DNA of 64,000 nt, taken from Lysobacter gummosus. GTDB taxonomy: Bacteria; Pseudomonadota; Gammaproteobacteria; Xanthomonadales; Xanthomonadaceae. A program made the position numbers and the translations under genes. Of this stretch, positions 1-8,754 are shown one piece after another. Below the pieces are notes generated by a model. It did no database searches. It was not told the origin of the DNA and saw only the letters and a list, made by a program, of their open reading frames with translations. Position 1 is the first letter of the stretch, and every line of letters starts with the position of its first letter. The stretch lies in assembly GCF_001442805.1 (NCBI RefSeq), contig NZ_CP011131.1:1860001-1924000 (forward strand), given 5' to 3'.

Positions 1-459
1 CGCGGTCATCGCGATCATCTGCCACAGCCCGGCCGGGCCGCTGGCGCTGCGCGCGCCGGGGCGGTAGCCGCTTTCGACGAACGGGATCAGCGCGTATTCG
101 GTCGGCAGGCTGGCTTCGCGCAGGGCATCGACCACGTAGCCGAACAGCGGCAGCAGGTCGTCGTCCTTGGCCGCCAGGCGCTTGGGCGCGGTGGCGAAGT
201 GCTGGCGCCAGCGGCTGCTGACCCCGGGTTCGCAGGTCTTGTCGGCCAGGCCGTCGCGGAAGCGTTGGTAGATGTCGCGGCCGTTGCGGGTGGGGCCGGT
301 GTCGTTGGCCGGGTCGGCGGCCGGCGGCGGCGCTAACTGGGCGGCGTCGGCCGCCAGCGCCGGCGCGGGCAGGGCCGCGCTCAGGTACAGGCAGGCGGCC
401 AGGGCCGCGTGCAGCGGCCGGCGCGAAGCCGCCCGGGCCAGGGCGCGCGCCGGTCTCAC
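1..459 (-). CDS. mltD: Membrane-bound lytic murein transglycosylase D-like (partial)
   Basis: N-terminal 153 codons of a lytic transglycosylase that cleaves peptidoglycan glycan strands in the periplasm; the rest lies outside the window. The protein begins with a signal peptide (arginine-rich start, hydrophobic stretch to about residue 36, ending ALA). An SLT-type motif follows near the window edge: FVES (the Glu is the expected catalytic acid), then SGPAGLWQM. The start is a GTG at 457-459 that overlaps the gloB stop codon in a GTGA arrangement, so it is translationally coupled to gloB. This gloB-mltD order is known from related proteobacteria. LysM repeats are expected downstream but cannot be seen. 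Confidence 0.88.
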   Translation of the reverse strand, partial: MRPARALARAASRRPLHAALAACLYLSAALPAPALAADAAQLAPPPAADPANDTGPTRNGRDIYQRFRDGLADKTCEPGVSSRWRQHFATAPKRLAAKDDDLLPLFGYVVDALREASLPTEYALIPFVESGYRPGARSASGPAGLWQMIAMTA

Positions 460-1241
460 GCGCGGAACCCGTCCTTCCAGCGCCGCAGTTCGGCGAAGGT
501 CTCGACCTCGTCGGCCGGCTCGCGGCCCAGGCGGTGAGCGATCGCGCGGATCACTCCCGGCTGGCGCGTGCGCAGGAACGGGTTGGTCTCGCGTTCTTCC
601 GCGATCGAGCTGGGCAGGGTGGGGCGTCCGGCGTCGCGCATGGCCTGGGCCTGTTCGGTGCGGCGTTGCAGCGCCGGGTTATCGGGTTCGACCACACGCG
701 CGAAGGCGGCGTTGGACAGGGTGTATTCGTGCCCGCAGCAGACCCGGGTATCGTCCGGCAGGGCCGCCAGGCGGGTCAGCGAGGCCAGCATCTGGGCGGG
801 CGTACCTTCGAACAGGCGGCCACAGCCCAGGCTGAACAAGGTGTCGCCGCTGAACACGATGCGGTCGGTCGCGCGGCCGCCGCGCTCCAGGTAATAGGCG
901 ATATGGCTGCGGGTGTGGCCAGGAACGGCCAGCACGTCGAGGGTCCAGCCATCGACGTGGATCTTGACCCCGTCGCCGACCTGGGCGGTGGCGCTGGCGA
1001 TGCGGCCGTCGTCGGGGGCGAACACCGGGATGTTCGGCCAGCGCTCGCGCAGCGCCGGGGTGGCGCCGATGTGGTCGTCGTGATGGTGGGTCAGCAGGAT
1101 CCCGACCGGGCGCAGGCCGTGCGCGGCCGCGGCCAGGACCGGGGCGGCGTCGCCCGGATCGACGATCAGCGCGGCTTCGTCGTCGCCGGACAAGGCCCAG
1201 ATGTAGTTGTCGCTGAGGGCGGGCAGGGCGAGCAACCGCAT
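456..1241 (-). CDS. gloB: Hydroxyacylglutathione hydrolase (glyoxalase II)
   Basis: Hydrolyses S-lactoylglutathione to lactate and glutathione, the second step of methylglyoxal detoxification in the cytoplasm. The 261-residue length fits the family. The metallo-beta-lactamase signature THHHDDHIG lies at residues 51-59 and provides the binuclear metal ligands; further ligands appear as a PGHT motif and a CCGHEYT motif, the latter typical of GloB. It is divergent from the methyltransferase gene at 1512, with a long heptamer repeat array in the shared upstream region, and is followed by the overlapping mltD gene. Confidence 0.95.
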   Translation of the reverse strand: MRLLALPALSDNYIWALSGDDEAALIVDPGDAAPVLAAAAHGLRPVGILLTHHHDDHIGATPALRERWPNIPVFAPDDGRIASATAQVGDGVKIHVDGWTLDVLAVPGHTRSHIAYYLERGGRATDRIVFSGDTLFSLGCGRLFEGTPAQMLASLTRLAALPDDTRVCCGHEYTLSNAAFARVVEPDNPALQRRTEQAQAMRDAGRPTLPSSIAEERETNPFLRTRQPGVIRAIAHRLGREPADEVETFAELRRWKDGFRA

Positions 1242-1352
1242 TGTGAGGACTCCTGGCTGTCGCCCCGCGGGCAGGGCCGCTTGGCAGTAGGCTGGTTGCT
1301 CTGGCGCGCGCTGGAATCGATCCGGTCGCGACAGGACTATGCTCTAGCTCTG

Positions 1353-1485
1353 CCGATTCCCGATTCCCGATTCCCGATTCCCGATTTCCGATTTCCGATT
1401 TCCGATTTCCGAATCCCGAATCCCGAATCCCGAATCCCGAATCCCGAATCCCGAATCCCGAATCCCGAATCCCGAATCCCGAATC
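1353..1485. repeat. Tandem heptamer array, 19 units
   Basis: Nineteen perfect head-to-tail 7-bp units in three homogeneous blocks: four CCGATTC, then four CCGATTT, then eleven CCGAATC. It lies between divergent gloB and the methyltransferase gene, ending about 26 bp before the latter's ATG. The unit is the complement of the GGGAATC heptamer that recurs at other intergenic gaps in this window. The block structure suggests expansion by slippage from single mutated units. Confidence 0.97.
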
Positions 1486-1511
1486 CCGGCCCCACACACC
1501 GAGACGCGACC

Positions 1512-2234
1512 ATGCCCGCCCTGTCCCACGGCCGTCAACCCGATCACGATTCCAGCCCGGCCCTGCGCTGGTTCGGGGAGGTGCCCGGGCATGGCCTGCT
1601 GGACGTGGAAGCCGCGGCGATGGCGCCGGTGCTGGCGGCCAGCCCGAGCCTGCCCTGGGCCTGGTTCGGGGTCGCCGCGGCCTCGCCGCCACCGGGCCGG
1701 GGCGTGGCCCTGCGCCGCAGCCGCGACGGCTTCGACGGCCCGCTGCGCTGCCGCCTGCCGCTGCCGCTGGCCAGCGAGGGCTTCGGCGCGGTGCTGCTGC
1801 AGCACGTGTTCGACGACGGCGCCGATCCGCAGCCGCTGCTCAGCGAATGCGCGCGCATCCTCGCTCCGGGCGGACGCCTGTGGCTGGCCACGCTCAACCC
1901 CTGGAGCCCGTACCGCCTGCGCTGGGCGCGCAGCGGCCTGATCGCCCGCGACGCCGGCCACTGGCAGGCGATGCTGCGCGCCTCGGGCTTCGCCTCCGAT
2001 CCGGTCAGCCTGCAGTGGCTGGGCCCGCGCTGGCGGGTCGCTCACGGCGAAGCCGGCATCGGCGCGGCCGACGTGGTCCGCGCCGGCGTCGCCCTGAGCC
2101 TGACCAAGCGCGTGCACGCCGCGATTCCGCCCTCGCGCCTGCAGCAATTGCGCTGGCAGACCGGTCTGGTCCCGCGCGACGCCGCCGCGCATCGCGGCGC
2201 CAGCGCCGCGCGCAACGACGATAAGCAGCGATAA
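1512..2234 (+). CDS. Class I SAM-dependent methyltransferase, YafS-like
   Basis: A 240-residue protein of the methyltransferase type found between gloB and rnhA in many proteobacteria (YafS in E. coli). The core is visible as an LLQHVFDD segment (about residue 96), then LLSECARILAPGGRLWLAT, the typical motif in which a methyltransferase strand follows a glycine-rich turn, and a NPWSPY segment. The classic N-terminal SAM glycine loop is weak. Substrate is unknown. The ATG at 1512 is chosen because upstream sequence in the same frame is antisense to gloB and crosses the repeat array. Confidence 0.8.
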   Translation: MPALSHGRQPDHDSSPALRWFGEVPGHGLLDVEAAAMAPVLAASPSLPWAWFGVAAASPPPGRGVALRRSRDGFDGPLRCRLPLPLASEGFGAVLLQHVFDDGADPQPLLSECARILAPGGRLWLATLNPWSPYRLRWARSGLIARDAGHWQAMLRASGFASDPVSLQWLGPRWRVAHGEAGIGAADVVRAGVALSLTKRVHAAIPPSRLQQLRWQTGLVPRDAAAHRGASAARNDDKQR

Positions 2235-2264
2235 TGCCCGGCCGTTTCACTGAGTAGTCGTTGC

Positions 2265-2735
2265 GTGAGCCCAACCAACCAAGGCGCAGACAAAACCGTA
2301 GACATCCACACCGACGGCGCCTGCCTCGGCAATCCCGGCCCCGGCGGCTGGGCGGCGCTGCTGCGCTACAAGAGCCATGAGCGCGAACTGTCGGGCGGCG
2401 AGCCGGACACCACCAACAACCGCATGGAGCTGATGGGCGCGATCATGGGCCTGGAAGCGCTCAGCGAGCCGTGCACGGTGGTGCTGACCACCGACTCGCA
2501 GTACGTGCGCAAGGGCATCACCGAATGGATCGGCAACTGGGCGCGGCGCGGCTGGAAAACCGCCGGCGGCGACCCTGTGAAGAACCGCGACCTGTGGGAG
2601 CGCCTGCACGCGGCCAGCCAGCGTCATCAGATCGAGTGGAAGTGGGTCAAGGGCCACTCGGGCAATCCGGAGAACGAGCGCGTGGATACCTTGGCGCGGG
2701 TGCAGGCCGAGCGGCTCAGGCCATACAGGCCGTAG
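2265..2735 (+). CDS. rnhA: Ribonuclease HI
   Basis: Degrades the RNA strand of RNA-DNA hybrids in the cytoplasm. At 156 residues it matches bacterial RNase HI. The catalytic acids are recognisable: D17 in HTDGAC, E55 in NNRMEL, D77 in TTDSQY and a later D in NERVDTLA, with the basic handle region ([12 protein letters not shown]) in between. The start is GTG at 2265. Position next to dnaQ is conserved across proteobacteria. Confidence 0.97.
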   Translation: MSPTNQGADKTVDIHTDGACLGNPGPGGWAALLRYKSHERELSGGEPDTTNNRMELMGAIMGLEALSEPCTVVLTTDSQYVRKGITEWIGNWARRGWKTAGGDPVKNRDLWERLHAASQRHQIEWKWVKGHSGNPENERVDTLARVQAERLRPYRP

Positions 2736-2848
2736 TTCCGCAATCGAGCGGCCACACAGAGCAACGAGGAGGAAACTCGGCCTCGTCGCTCCTTCCTAAT
2801 GCCTCGCTTTGTACGCCACTCGTTCCTGGCTTCTGAGACAATCCCTGC

Positions 2849-3583
2849 ATGCGTCAAATCATCCTAGACACCGAAACCACCGGCCTGAGCTGGGAGCGCG
2901 GCAACCGGGTGGTCGAAATCGGCTGCGTCGAGTTCATCGAGCGCCGCCCCACCGGCCGCCACTTCCACAAGTACATCAAGCCCGACTGCGACTTCGAAGC
3001 CGGCGCGCAGGAAGTCACCGGCCTGTCGCTGGAGCGGCTGGCCAACGAGCCGCGCATGGAGGAAGTCGTCGATGAATTCCTCGAATTCATCCGCGGCGCC
3101 GAACTGATCATCCACAACGCGGCCTTCGACGTCGGGTTCCTCAACAACGAGCTGTCGATCTGCGGCGCGCAGTACGGCAAGCTGGCCGACCACGTTCCCA
3201 ACATCGAAGACTCGTTGTTGCTGGCGCGCCAGCGCTATCCGGGCCAGCGCAATTCGCTGGACGCCTTGTGCAAACGCCTGGGCGTGGACAACTCGCACCG
3301 CCAGTTGCACGGCGCGCTGCTCGACGCCCAGTTGCTGGGCGAGGTCTATATCGGCCTGACCTCGGGCCAGGAAGAAATCGGCTTCGGCGATCCGTCCGCC
3401 GCCGCGCAGCAGAAGAAGCTCGACATCCAGGTCGATCTGAGCGCGCCGCGTCCGCGCGTGATCGTGCTGGCCGGTGAAATGGCCGCGCATCAGGCGCGGC
3501 TGGAGAAGCTGCGCAAGAAGGCCGGCAAGTGCGTGTGGGATTTGTCCGAGCCGCTGGAAACCGCGCAGGCCGTCGAGGCCTGA
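2849..3583 (+). CDS. dnaQ: DNA polymerase III epsilon subunit (proofreading exonuclease)
   Basis: The 3'-5' exonuclease subunit of the DNA polymerase III core. The DEDDh exonuclease signature is present: DTETTG at residues 7-12 (D7 and E9 are metal ligands), HNAAFDVGF in the ExoII motif, and the ExoIII region around LHGALLDAQLL with the catalytic His and last Asp. Length 244 residues is normal. It follows rnhA by 113 bp in the usual order. Confidence 0.97.
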   Translation: MRQIILDTETTGLSWERGNRVVEIGCVEFIERRPTGRHFHKYIKPDCDFEAGAQEVTGLSLERLANEPRMEEVVDEFLEFIRGAELIIHNAAFDVGFLNNELSICGAQYGKLADHVPNIEDSLLLARQRYPGQRNSLDALCKRLGVDNSHRQLHGALLDAQLLGEVYIGLTSGQEEIGFGDPSAAAQQKKLDIQVDLSAPRPRVIVLAGEMAAHQARLEKLRKKAGKCVWDLSEPLETAQAVEA

Positions 3584-3680
3584 GTCCGCGCGCCGGCGTT
3601 CGCCCCGGCCGCTGCGGTAGCGTGGTCGCGGCTTGCGCCGCACCTGGCCAGCGTCGCGAGAGGCTCAGTGCCTTAGTGCC

Positions 3681-4385
3681 TCAGTGGCTGCGCACCAGCA
3701 CCACGGTGACATTGTCCGAGCCGCCGCCGTCCAGCGCCGCGGCGACCAGCGAGTCCACGCATTCCTGCGCGCTGCAATCGTTATGCGCCAGCACCCGGGC
3801 GATGCTGCGATCGTCCACTTCCTCGGTCAGCCCGTCGCTGCACAGCAGCAGCTGCATGCCCGGGCGCAGTTCGCCGGTCATGGTCTCGACGTTGAGGTTG
3901 CGCGGGTCGGTCACGCCCAATGCCTGGGTGACGACGTTGCGGTGCGGATGGCTGCGCGCCTGCTCGTGGGTGATCGCGCCGTTGGCGATCAGCTCCTGCA
4001 CGTAGCTGTGGTCCTGCGACAACTGCGCCAGATGGCCGTCGCGCCACAGGTACACGCGGCTGTCGCCGACCCAGGCCACTTCGAAGCGGTTGCCGTTGAT
4101 GCGCGCGGCGACCACGGTGGTGCCCATCGGCAGCGCGTCGTTGCGGCGGCGCGAGGTGCGGATGATCTCTTCGTCGGCGATCCGGATCGCCTGCGCCAGC
4201 GCGGTGCCGTTGCGGATCTCGCGGACGATGGCCTCGCGCGCCAGAGCGCTGGCGACCTCGCCGTATTCGTGACCGCCCATGCCGTCGGCGACCAGCCACA
4301 GGCCGAGTTCGCTGTCACCGTAATAGGTGTCTTCGTTGAGTTCGCGGCGCAGGCCGACGTGCGTGAGGTGTCCGAATTCGATCAT
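3681..4385 (-). CDS. PP2C-family serine/threonine protein phosphatase
   Basis: A stand-alone cytoplasmic Ser/Thr phosphatase of the bacterial Stp1/PppA kind, 234 residues. Metal-binding motifs are at the N terminus: VGLRRELNED with D19, then ADGMGGH with D34 and G35; later SDGLTEEV and a C-terminal GGGSDNVTVVLV motif supply the remaining acidic ligands. No transmembrane segment or kinase neighbour is visible, so its substrate is unknown here. Convergent with dnaQ. Confidence 0.92.
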   Translation of the reverse strand: MIEFGHLTHVGLRRELNEDTYYGDSELGLWLVADGMGGHEYGEVASALAREAIVREIRNGTALAQAIRIADEEIIRTSRRRNDALPMGTTVVAARINGNRFEVAWVGDSRVYLWRDGHLAQLSQDHSYVQELIANGAITHEQARSHPHRNVVTQALGVTDPRNLNVETMTGELRPGMQLLLCSDGLTEEVDDRSIARVLAHNDCSAQECVDSLVAAALDGGGSDNVTVVLVRSH

Positions 4386-4795
4386 CTGCCGGTCATGCCA
4401 TTCGCGTCGTCGGGTGTGCCATTGCTGAAAACGGAATCATCGCGACCGAGCGGCCGTGTGGCAAGAAAGCGTGATCCCTGCACGGCTTCATGCATGAGCG
4501 CCGATGAAGGCCGCGTGTGCGCCAGGTTGCTTGCGCGACGGTCGCGGTCCATCGATAAAGCCCTCGCCCTTGTGCGGATCGGTGTCGCCGTGGATCGAGA
4601 CTCGCCCACCGCGCCCAAACCGCCGATGAAGGAGCGTGCGCGAGGCTTGTCCGGATTGCTCCGTAGAAAACGAAGCGCGGCCGCGTGGCGCGATGCGCTG
4701 CGCTCCCGGCCGGCGTCCGGCCCGGGCGCGATCGGGCACGTCGCGGCAAAACGCGAAAAACACAACGGGCCCACGAGGGGCCCGTTGTGCGTATC
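4386..4795. other. Intergenic region between phosphatase and tRNA-Ser
   Basis: About 410 bp upstream of the minus-strand phosphatase and downstream of the minus-strand tRNA. Apart from the tRNA terminator at 4761-4789, I see no gene, repeat or convincing promoter. Open frames here run across the tRNA gene or have no plausible start. Confidence 0.5.
4751..4789 (-). terminator. Terminator of tRNA-Ser(CGA)
   Basis: A 12-bp perfect stem, CACAACGGGCCC (4761-4772) with GGGCCCGTTGTG (4778-4789), 5-nt loop. Read on the minus strand it is followed by TTTTT, and it begins 7 bp after the tRNA 3' end. Confidence 0.9.
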
Positions 4796-4886
<91 letters not shown>

Positions 4887-5051
4887 GGGTGCAGTGAGCC
4901 GCAAATGATACGGGGTGGCGCGGCCGACCACAAGCGGCGGCCGCCGGCTTTCCGGCGCACACGCCCGCCGATCCGCCCGGCCGCGGCCAAGCCCGCGCGC
5001 GCGGCTCGGGGCTACACTAATCGCCCCCTTCGCAAACCACGGTCGCGCCCC

Positions 5052-5456
5052 ATGTCCGAAATCCTGGTCCCGGTGTCCTTTGGCGAACTGCTGGACAAGA
5101 TCTCGATCCTGCAGATCAAGTCCGAGCGCATGAGCGACGAAGCCAAGCTGGCCAACGTGCGCAACGAGCTGACCGCGCTGGAGCGGACCTGGATGGCGCA
5201 CCCGGCCGCCGGCAGCGACATCGTCCGCCTGCGCGCCGAGCTCAAGGCCGTCAACGAGCGCCTGTGGGTGATCGAGGACGACATCCGCATCAAGGAGAAG
5301 GCGCAGGAGTTCGATGCCGAGTTCATCCGCCTGGCGCGCTCGGTCTATGTCGAGAACGACGTGCGCGCCCGGGTCAAGAAAGAGATCAACCTGGCGCTGG
5401 GCTCGACCTACGTGGAAGAGAAGTCCTACCAGGACTACGGCACCGGCGCGTTCTGA
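5052..5456 (+). CDS. DUF6165 family protein
   Basis: A 134-residue cytoplasmic protein resembling the conserved DUF6165 family found near lipopolysaccharide genes in Xanthomonadaceae. It opens with a conserved segment around FGELLDKISILQIKSERM and is largely helical, with charged heptad-like stretches (ELTALERTW, LRAELKAVNERLW) suggesting coiled coil. No catalytic motif is seen and no function is known. The ATG at 5052 gives the conserved N terminus (MSEILVPVSFGE). Confidence 0.8.
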   Translation: MSEILVPVSFGELLDKISILQIKSERMSDEAKLANVRNELTALERTWMAHPAAGSDIVRLRAELKAVNERLWVIEDDIRIKEKAQEFDAEFIRLARSVYVENDVRARVKKEINLALGSTYVEEKSYQDYGTGAF

Positions 5457-5586
5457 CCACCCCCGCCGGCGTACCCTCCCGCCGTATGGCCGATTCCAGA
5501 CCGCGCCCGGCCGGCGCCTGGCTGTACGACGATCTGCTCGCCTGGCCACGACCGGGCGGGCGGTCGCCGACCGCGCCGGCCCTGCG

Positions 5587-6399
5587 ATGACCCCGACACC
5601 TTTCCAGCAACGGCGCCGCCAGCCGTTGTTGAACGAAGACTATTACCTGTTCTACAACGACCATGTCCGCACTCACACGATGGCGGACATCGAGCACGCG
5701 CTGCTCCATGGCGAGTTGTCGGATGAGATGCGCTGGCTCGAATACCGCCGCAAGGCGGATGAGTTGTACGAAATGATGGTGCGCGACTACACCGCGGGCC
5801 AGCCGATCGGCGAGTTTCGCGAACGGCTCGGCGCCGTCGTCGCGGCCTACCAGGACGCGGCTCATTTCAACCGCATCTTCGAAAACGAACCGGCGATGCC
5901 GCTGTTCGACTTCCGCTACAAGGACGACTACGTGCGCGTGGTGGATCTGGTGTCGCTGCCGATTCTTCTGCATCGCGAAGACCTGATCCCCGCCGTGTAT
6001 TCCTTGTTCAAGGGCGGCGCCCCGGACGAAAACGATGCCTTGATCGAGGACCTCCTGGGCAAGTACCTGCCCGATCGGCCGTATCTGGAGGACAGCTATC
6101 AGCCGGTGCCCTACGGCATCTTGCTCGATGCGACCGCGCAAACGCCGATGGAGGAAAAGCAGGAAGACATCGCGTTGTTTCTGGATGCGTGGTATCCGGC
6201 CATGCAGGGCGTGGGCTGGTACGACTGCCACAAGCACCAGTCGCCGGACGGCGCCGGCGGTCATTTCGGCTATTGGACCTTCGATGCGGCGGCGGTGGCG
6301 TATCTGTACGAGGTGGACGACACACCGTTCCGCGAGCATCCGCACTACCCGAAGGATCTGGCCGATTTCGCGCGCTCGATGCCGCGCGCGAAGATTTGA
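5587..6399 (+). CDS. PoNi-like immunity protein (DUF1910/DUF1911)
   Basis: A 270-residue protein whose C-terminal half carries the DUF1911/PoNi_C pattern: WYPAMQGVGWYD, then GYWTFDAAAVAYLYEVDD, then HYPKDLADFAR. The N-terminal half (YYLFYNDHVR, EYRRKADELYEMM) fits PoNi_N/DUF1910. Known members neutralise PoNe-type polymorphic nuclease toxins, often delivered by type VI secretion. No toxin, VgrG, Hcp, PAAR or Rhs gene is visible nearby, so it is an orphan immunity gene here. The ATG at 5587 is the first start in frame that does not overlap DUF6165. Family assignment is from memory of the motif, not a database search. Confidence 0.72.
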   Translation: MTPTPFQQRRRQPLLNEDYYLFYNDHVRTHTMADIEHALLHGELSDEMRWLEYRRKADELYEMMVRDYTAGQPIGEFRERLGAVVAAYQDAAHFNRIFENEPAMPLFDFRYKDDYVRVVDLVSLPILLHREDLIPAVYSLFKGGAPDENDALIEDLLGKYLPDRPYLEDSYQPVPYGILLDATAQTPMEEKQEDIALFLDAWYPAMQGVGWYDCHKHQSPDGAGGHFGYWTFDAAAVAYLYEVDDTPFREHPHYPKDLADFARSMPRAKI

Positions 6400-6457
6400 C
6401 GGCATTGGCGCGCATTACGCCGTAGCGCCGCTTCGCCTCCAGCCCGGCCGAGCGCGC

Positions 6458-7036
6458 TCAGGTCGAGGTTCGATCCGCCTCGGCGTGCTGGTACAACACC
6501 GTGTGCAACTCATCTGGCTTCGTCGCCGGGTTTGGCGAGGCCAGCGACTCCCAGGATCGGTTCGCGACGGCGATACCGAGTTCGTCGAACCGCTCGGCAT
6601 GCTCGGCGAAGGCTTCGTCGTCGTCGAACACGCGATCGCCGATCAGCGCTTCGACCAGGCCGCGGCCCTGCAGCAGCGCGAACTGCCCTTCGTTGTCGTA
6701 CTTGACGATCGCCGCGTCCGCCAGCGCCGCGCCTTCCGGGCCGTGCCAGTAGCCGAACAGATTGCTTTCCTCGTCCTCGACGAAAAAGCTGATCAAGGCG
6801 CAGACCTGCTCGGTGGCCACGATGCCGGCGGCGATCGAGGGGTCGTCGAGTTCGTCCTGGCTCATGTAGCTGCCGGGATTGAGCAGCGTCGGCGCGTCGT
6901 CGGGCGCGAGCAGGCGGCAGCCGAGTTCGGACAGCGCTTCGTCCAGGCCGTCGTCCTGCGCGGCGTTCAATCGCAGCAGCGCGGCCAGATCGGCCGGCGG
7001 CGGGCCGTATTCGTCGTCGGGGATTCCCAGGGGCAT
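6458..7036 (-). CDS. Acidic hypothetical protein, possibly SUKH-like
   Basis: A 192-residue acidic protein that I do not firmly recognise. The central segment (FFVEDEESNLFGYWHGPEG, then AIVKYDNEGQFALL) resembles SMI1/KNR4 (SUKH) proteins, where a GYW.GPE motif precedes a strand ending in EGQF; many of these are toxin-immunity proteins. It is the last gene of a minus-strand run GT9-NADAR-this gene, 39 bp after NADAR. It converges on the PoNi gene. Function is inferred only from this faint similarity. Confidence 0.55.
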   Translation of the reverse strand: MPLGIPDDEYGPPPADLAALLRLNAAQDDGLDEALSELGCRLLAPDDAPTLLNPGSYMSQDELDDPSIAAGIVATEQVCALISFFVEDEESNLFGYWHGPEGAALADAAIVKYDNEGQFALLQGRGLVEALIGDRVFDDDEAFAEHAERFDELGIAVANRSWESLASPNPATKPDELHTVLYQHAEADRTST

Positions 7037-7075
7037 GCGGGCCTCGTCTTGGTCGGTGTCGTGGTCAGTCTGCCG

Positions 7076-7630
7076 TCAGTTCGTTGCGCGCAAGCGATCG
7101 CGTACGTCCATCAGTGCGAAGCCGAGCAGGTTGAGCCCGCGCCAGCGCTCCGGCCGGGTCGCATCCGGATCGTCCGCGGCCAGGCCGATGCCCCAGATCG
7201 GATCGACCGGGCTGGCCTCGACCAATACCTGCTCGCCGGTCGCGAGCAAAAACTCGCCCAGCGCCGGGTTCTGCGCGAACTTGGCCTGATTGCCGGCGAC
7301 CACGATCGCGTATCGGTGCTGGACCCAGCGCGCTTCGTCGAAGCCGGCGATCTTGCGGCCCAACGCCTTGACTTGGGCCGGGTCGTCGCTGGCGGCGATC
7401 TTCGCGTGCATGGCTTCGTCGCCGAACAGGCGCGCTTTGCCGGCCATCATCCAATGTTCGGCGGTGGTGTAACGCAGCCCCTCGATCTCGAACGGCGCCG
7501 GATACCACTGGCTGAAGCAGCTTTTGCCGACCTTGCCCGGCGCGATGCGATGGCCCCAGAAGCACAGGTAATCGAATGCGGCGCCGTCATCGAGCGCGGT
7601 GGTGAGTTGATCCAAAGAGCGGGGCGACAT
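7076..7630 (-). CDS. NADAR/YbiA-family protein
   Basis: A 184-residue NADAR-domain protein. Diagnostic stretches are FWGHR near the start, CFSQWYPAPFEIEG, and YTTAEHWMMAGKARLFGD (about residues 54-71), then a C-terminal NPIWGIG-type segment (DPIWGIGLA) and WRGLNLLGFALM. E. coli YbiA hydrolyses riboflavin-pathway intermediates, and other NADAR proteins remove ADP-ribose from guanine as antitoxins to DarT1-type toxins; which applies here cannot be told. It sits 25 bp downstream of the GT9 gene on the same strand. No toxin partner is visible. Confidence 0.85.
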   Translation of the reverse strand: MSPRSLDQLTTALDDGAAFDYLCFWGHRIAPGKVGKSCFSQWYPAPFEIEGLRYTTAEHWMMAGKARLFGDEAMHAKIAASDDPAQVKALGRKIAGFDEARWVQHRYAIVVAGNQAKFAQNPALGEFLLATGEQVLVEASPVDPIWGIGLAADDPDATRPERWRGLNLLGFALMDVRDRLRATN

Positions 7631-7655
7631 CGGTGCGGTCCTTGCGGGTTGGTTC

Positions 7656-8732
7656 TCAAACGGCCGGATGATCGGCCACGTAGCGCTCGAACGCGGCGAT
7701 GCCGTCGTCGACCGTGATCAGGTCCATGACCCCGTCGTGTTCGATCTTGGTGCCCCAGGCGATCTCGCTCGCGGACTTGCCCAGATACTTGCGCGCGGCG
7801 TCGTCGTAGCGGTCGGCGCAGTAGCGCAGATCGCTGTAGGGGCCGCTGCGCGCCGGGTTGCTGGCCGCGTGCAGGCCCAGCACCTTGGTGCCCATGGCGT
7901 TGGCGATGTGCATCGGGCCCGAATCGGGCGTCATCAGCAACTGGCCGCGCTCCAGCAGCGCCGGCAGTTGCTTCAGCGTGTCCTTGCCGACCAGATCCAG
8001 GGCCGGATGTTTCATCGCGGCGACAATCGCATCGGTGGTGTCGCGTTCGAGCTGGCTGCGCCCGCCGCACATCACCACGCGCCAGCCGCGCTGGGCGGCG
8101 TGGTCGGCGACCGCGGCGTAGCGCTCGGGCCGCCAGTTGCGCAGGGTGTGGCTGGAACACGGCGAAATCAGCAAAGTCGGCACAGTGTCGAGCGGCCACT
8201 GCGCGCGCGCCCATTCGCGCGCCTCCTCGGGCACCGGCAGGTCCCAGATCACTTCGGTCTGGCGCAGGCCCAGCGGCTCGCAGAAGCTGCCGATCGCGTC
8301 GAGCACGTGGATGCCCGGACGGTCGGGAATGCGCTCGTTGACGAACAGGCCGTGCAGATCCTTCGAGCGCGAGCGGTCGTAGCCGACCCGGCGCTCGGCC
8401 GGGATGAACGCCGACAGCAGGTTGGCGCGCGCGGCCACCTGCATTTGCAGCAGTACGTCGAAGCGCCCGCCCGGCAGCGGCCGCTCGCGCAGGGCGCGGC
8501 GCAGGGCGCGCATGCCGGCCAGGCCGCTTTTCTTGTCGTATTCGAGGAAATCCACGCCTTCCAGGCCTTCCAGCAGGCGCCGCTCGCCCTTGCCGATCAC
8601 CCAGGTGATCGAGGCCCGCGGCCGCGCCGCGCGCAAGGTGCGCACCAGCGGCACGACGTGGGTGACATCGCCCAGCGCCGACAGGCGCAGCAGGCAGATC
8701 GCGGGGGAGGCGCTGAGAGACGATTGGGCCAC
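7656..8732 (-). CDS. Glycosyltransferase family 9 (heptosyltransferase-like)
   Basis: A 358-residue ADP-heptose:LPS heptosyltransferase-type enzyme. The GT9 N terminus is clear (ICLLRLSALGDVTHVVPLVRTLR), as is the C-terminal donor-binding motif MTPDSGPMHIANAMGTKVLGLHAASNPARSGPY. It likely acts at the inner face of the inner membrane on the LPS core. The start is GTG at 8732, 22 bp from the divergent Kdo kinase gene, consistent with a shared control region and a core-assembly role. Confidence 0.9.
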   Translation of the reverse strand: MAQSSLSASPAICLLRLSALGDVTHVVPLVRTLRAARPRASITWVIGKGERRLLEGLEGVDFLEYDKKSGLAGMRALRRALRERPLPGGRFDVLLQMQVAARANLLSAFIPAERRVGYDRSRSKDLHGLFVNERIPDRPGIHVLDAIGSFCEPLGLRQTEVIWDLPVPEEAREWARAQWPLDTVPTLLISPCSSHTLRNWRPERYAAVADHAAQRGWRVVMCGGRSQLERDTTDAIVAAMKHPALDLVGKDTLKQLPALLERGQLLMTPDSGPMHIANAMGTKVLGLHAASNPARSGPYSDLRYCADRYDDAARKYLGKSASEIAWGTKIEHDGVMDLITVDDGIAAFERYVADHPAV

Positions 8733-8754
8733 GTGACTTGTTAGACTCCGGCGG

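Noticed and set aside
1353..1485. CRISPR array
   Set aside because: The 7-bp units have no spacers; it is a simple tandem repeat.
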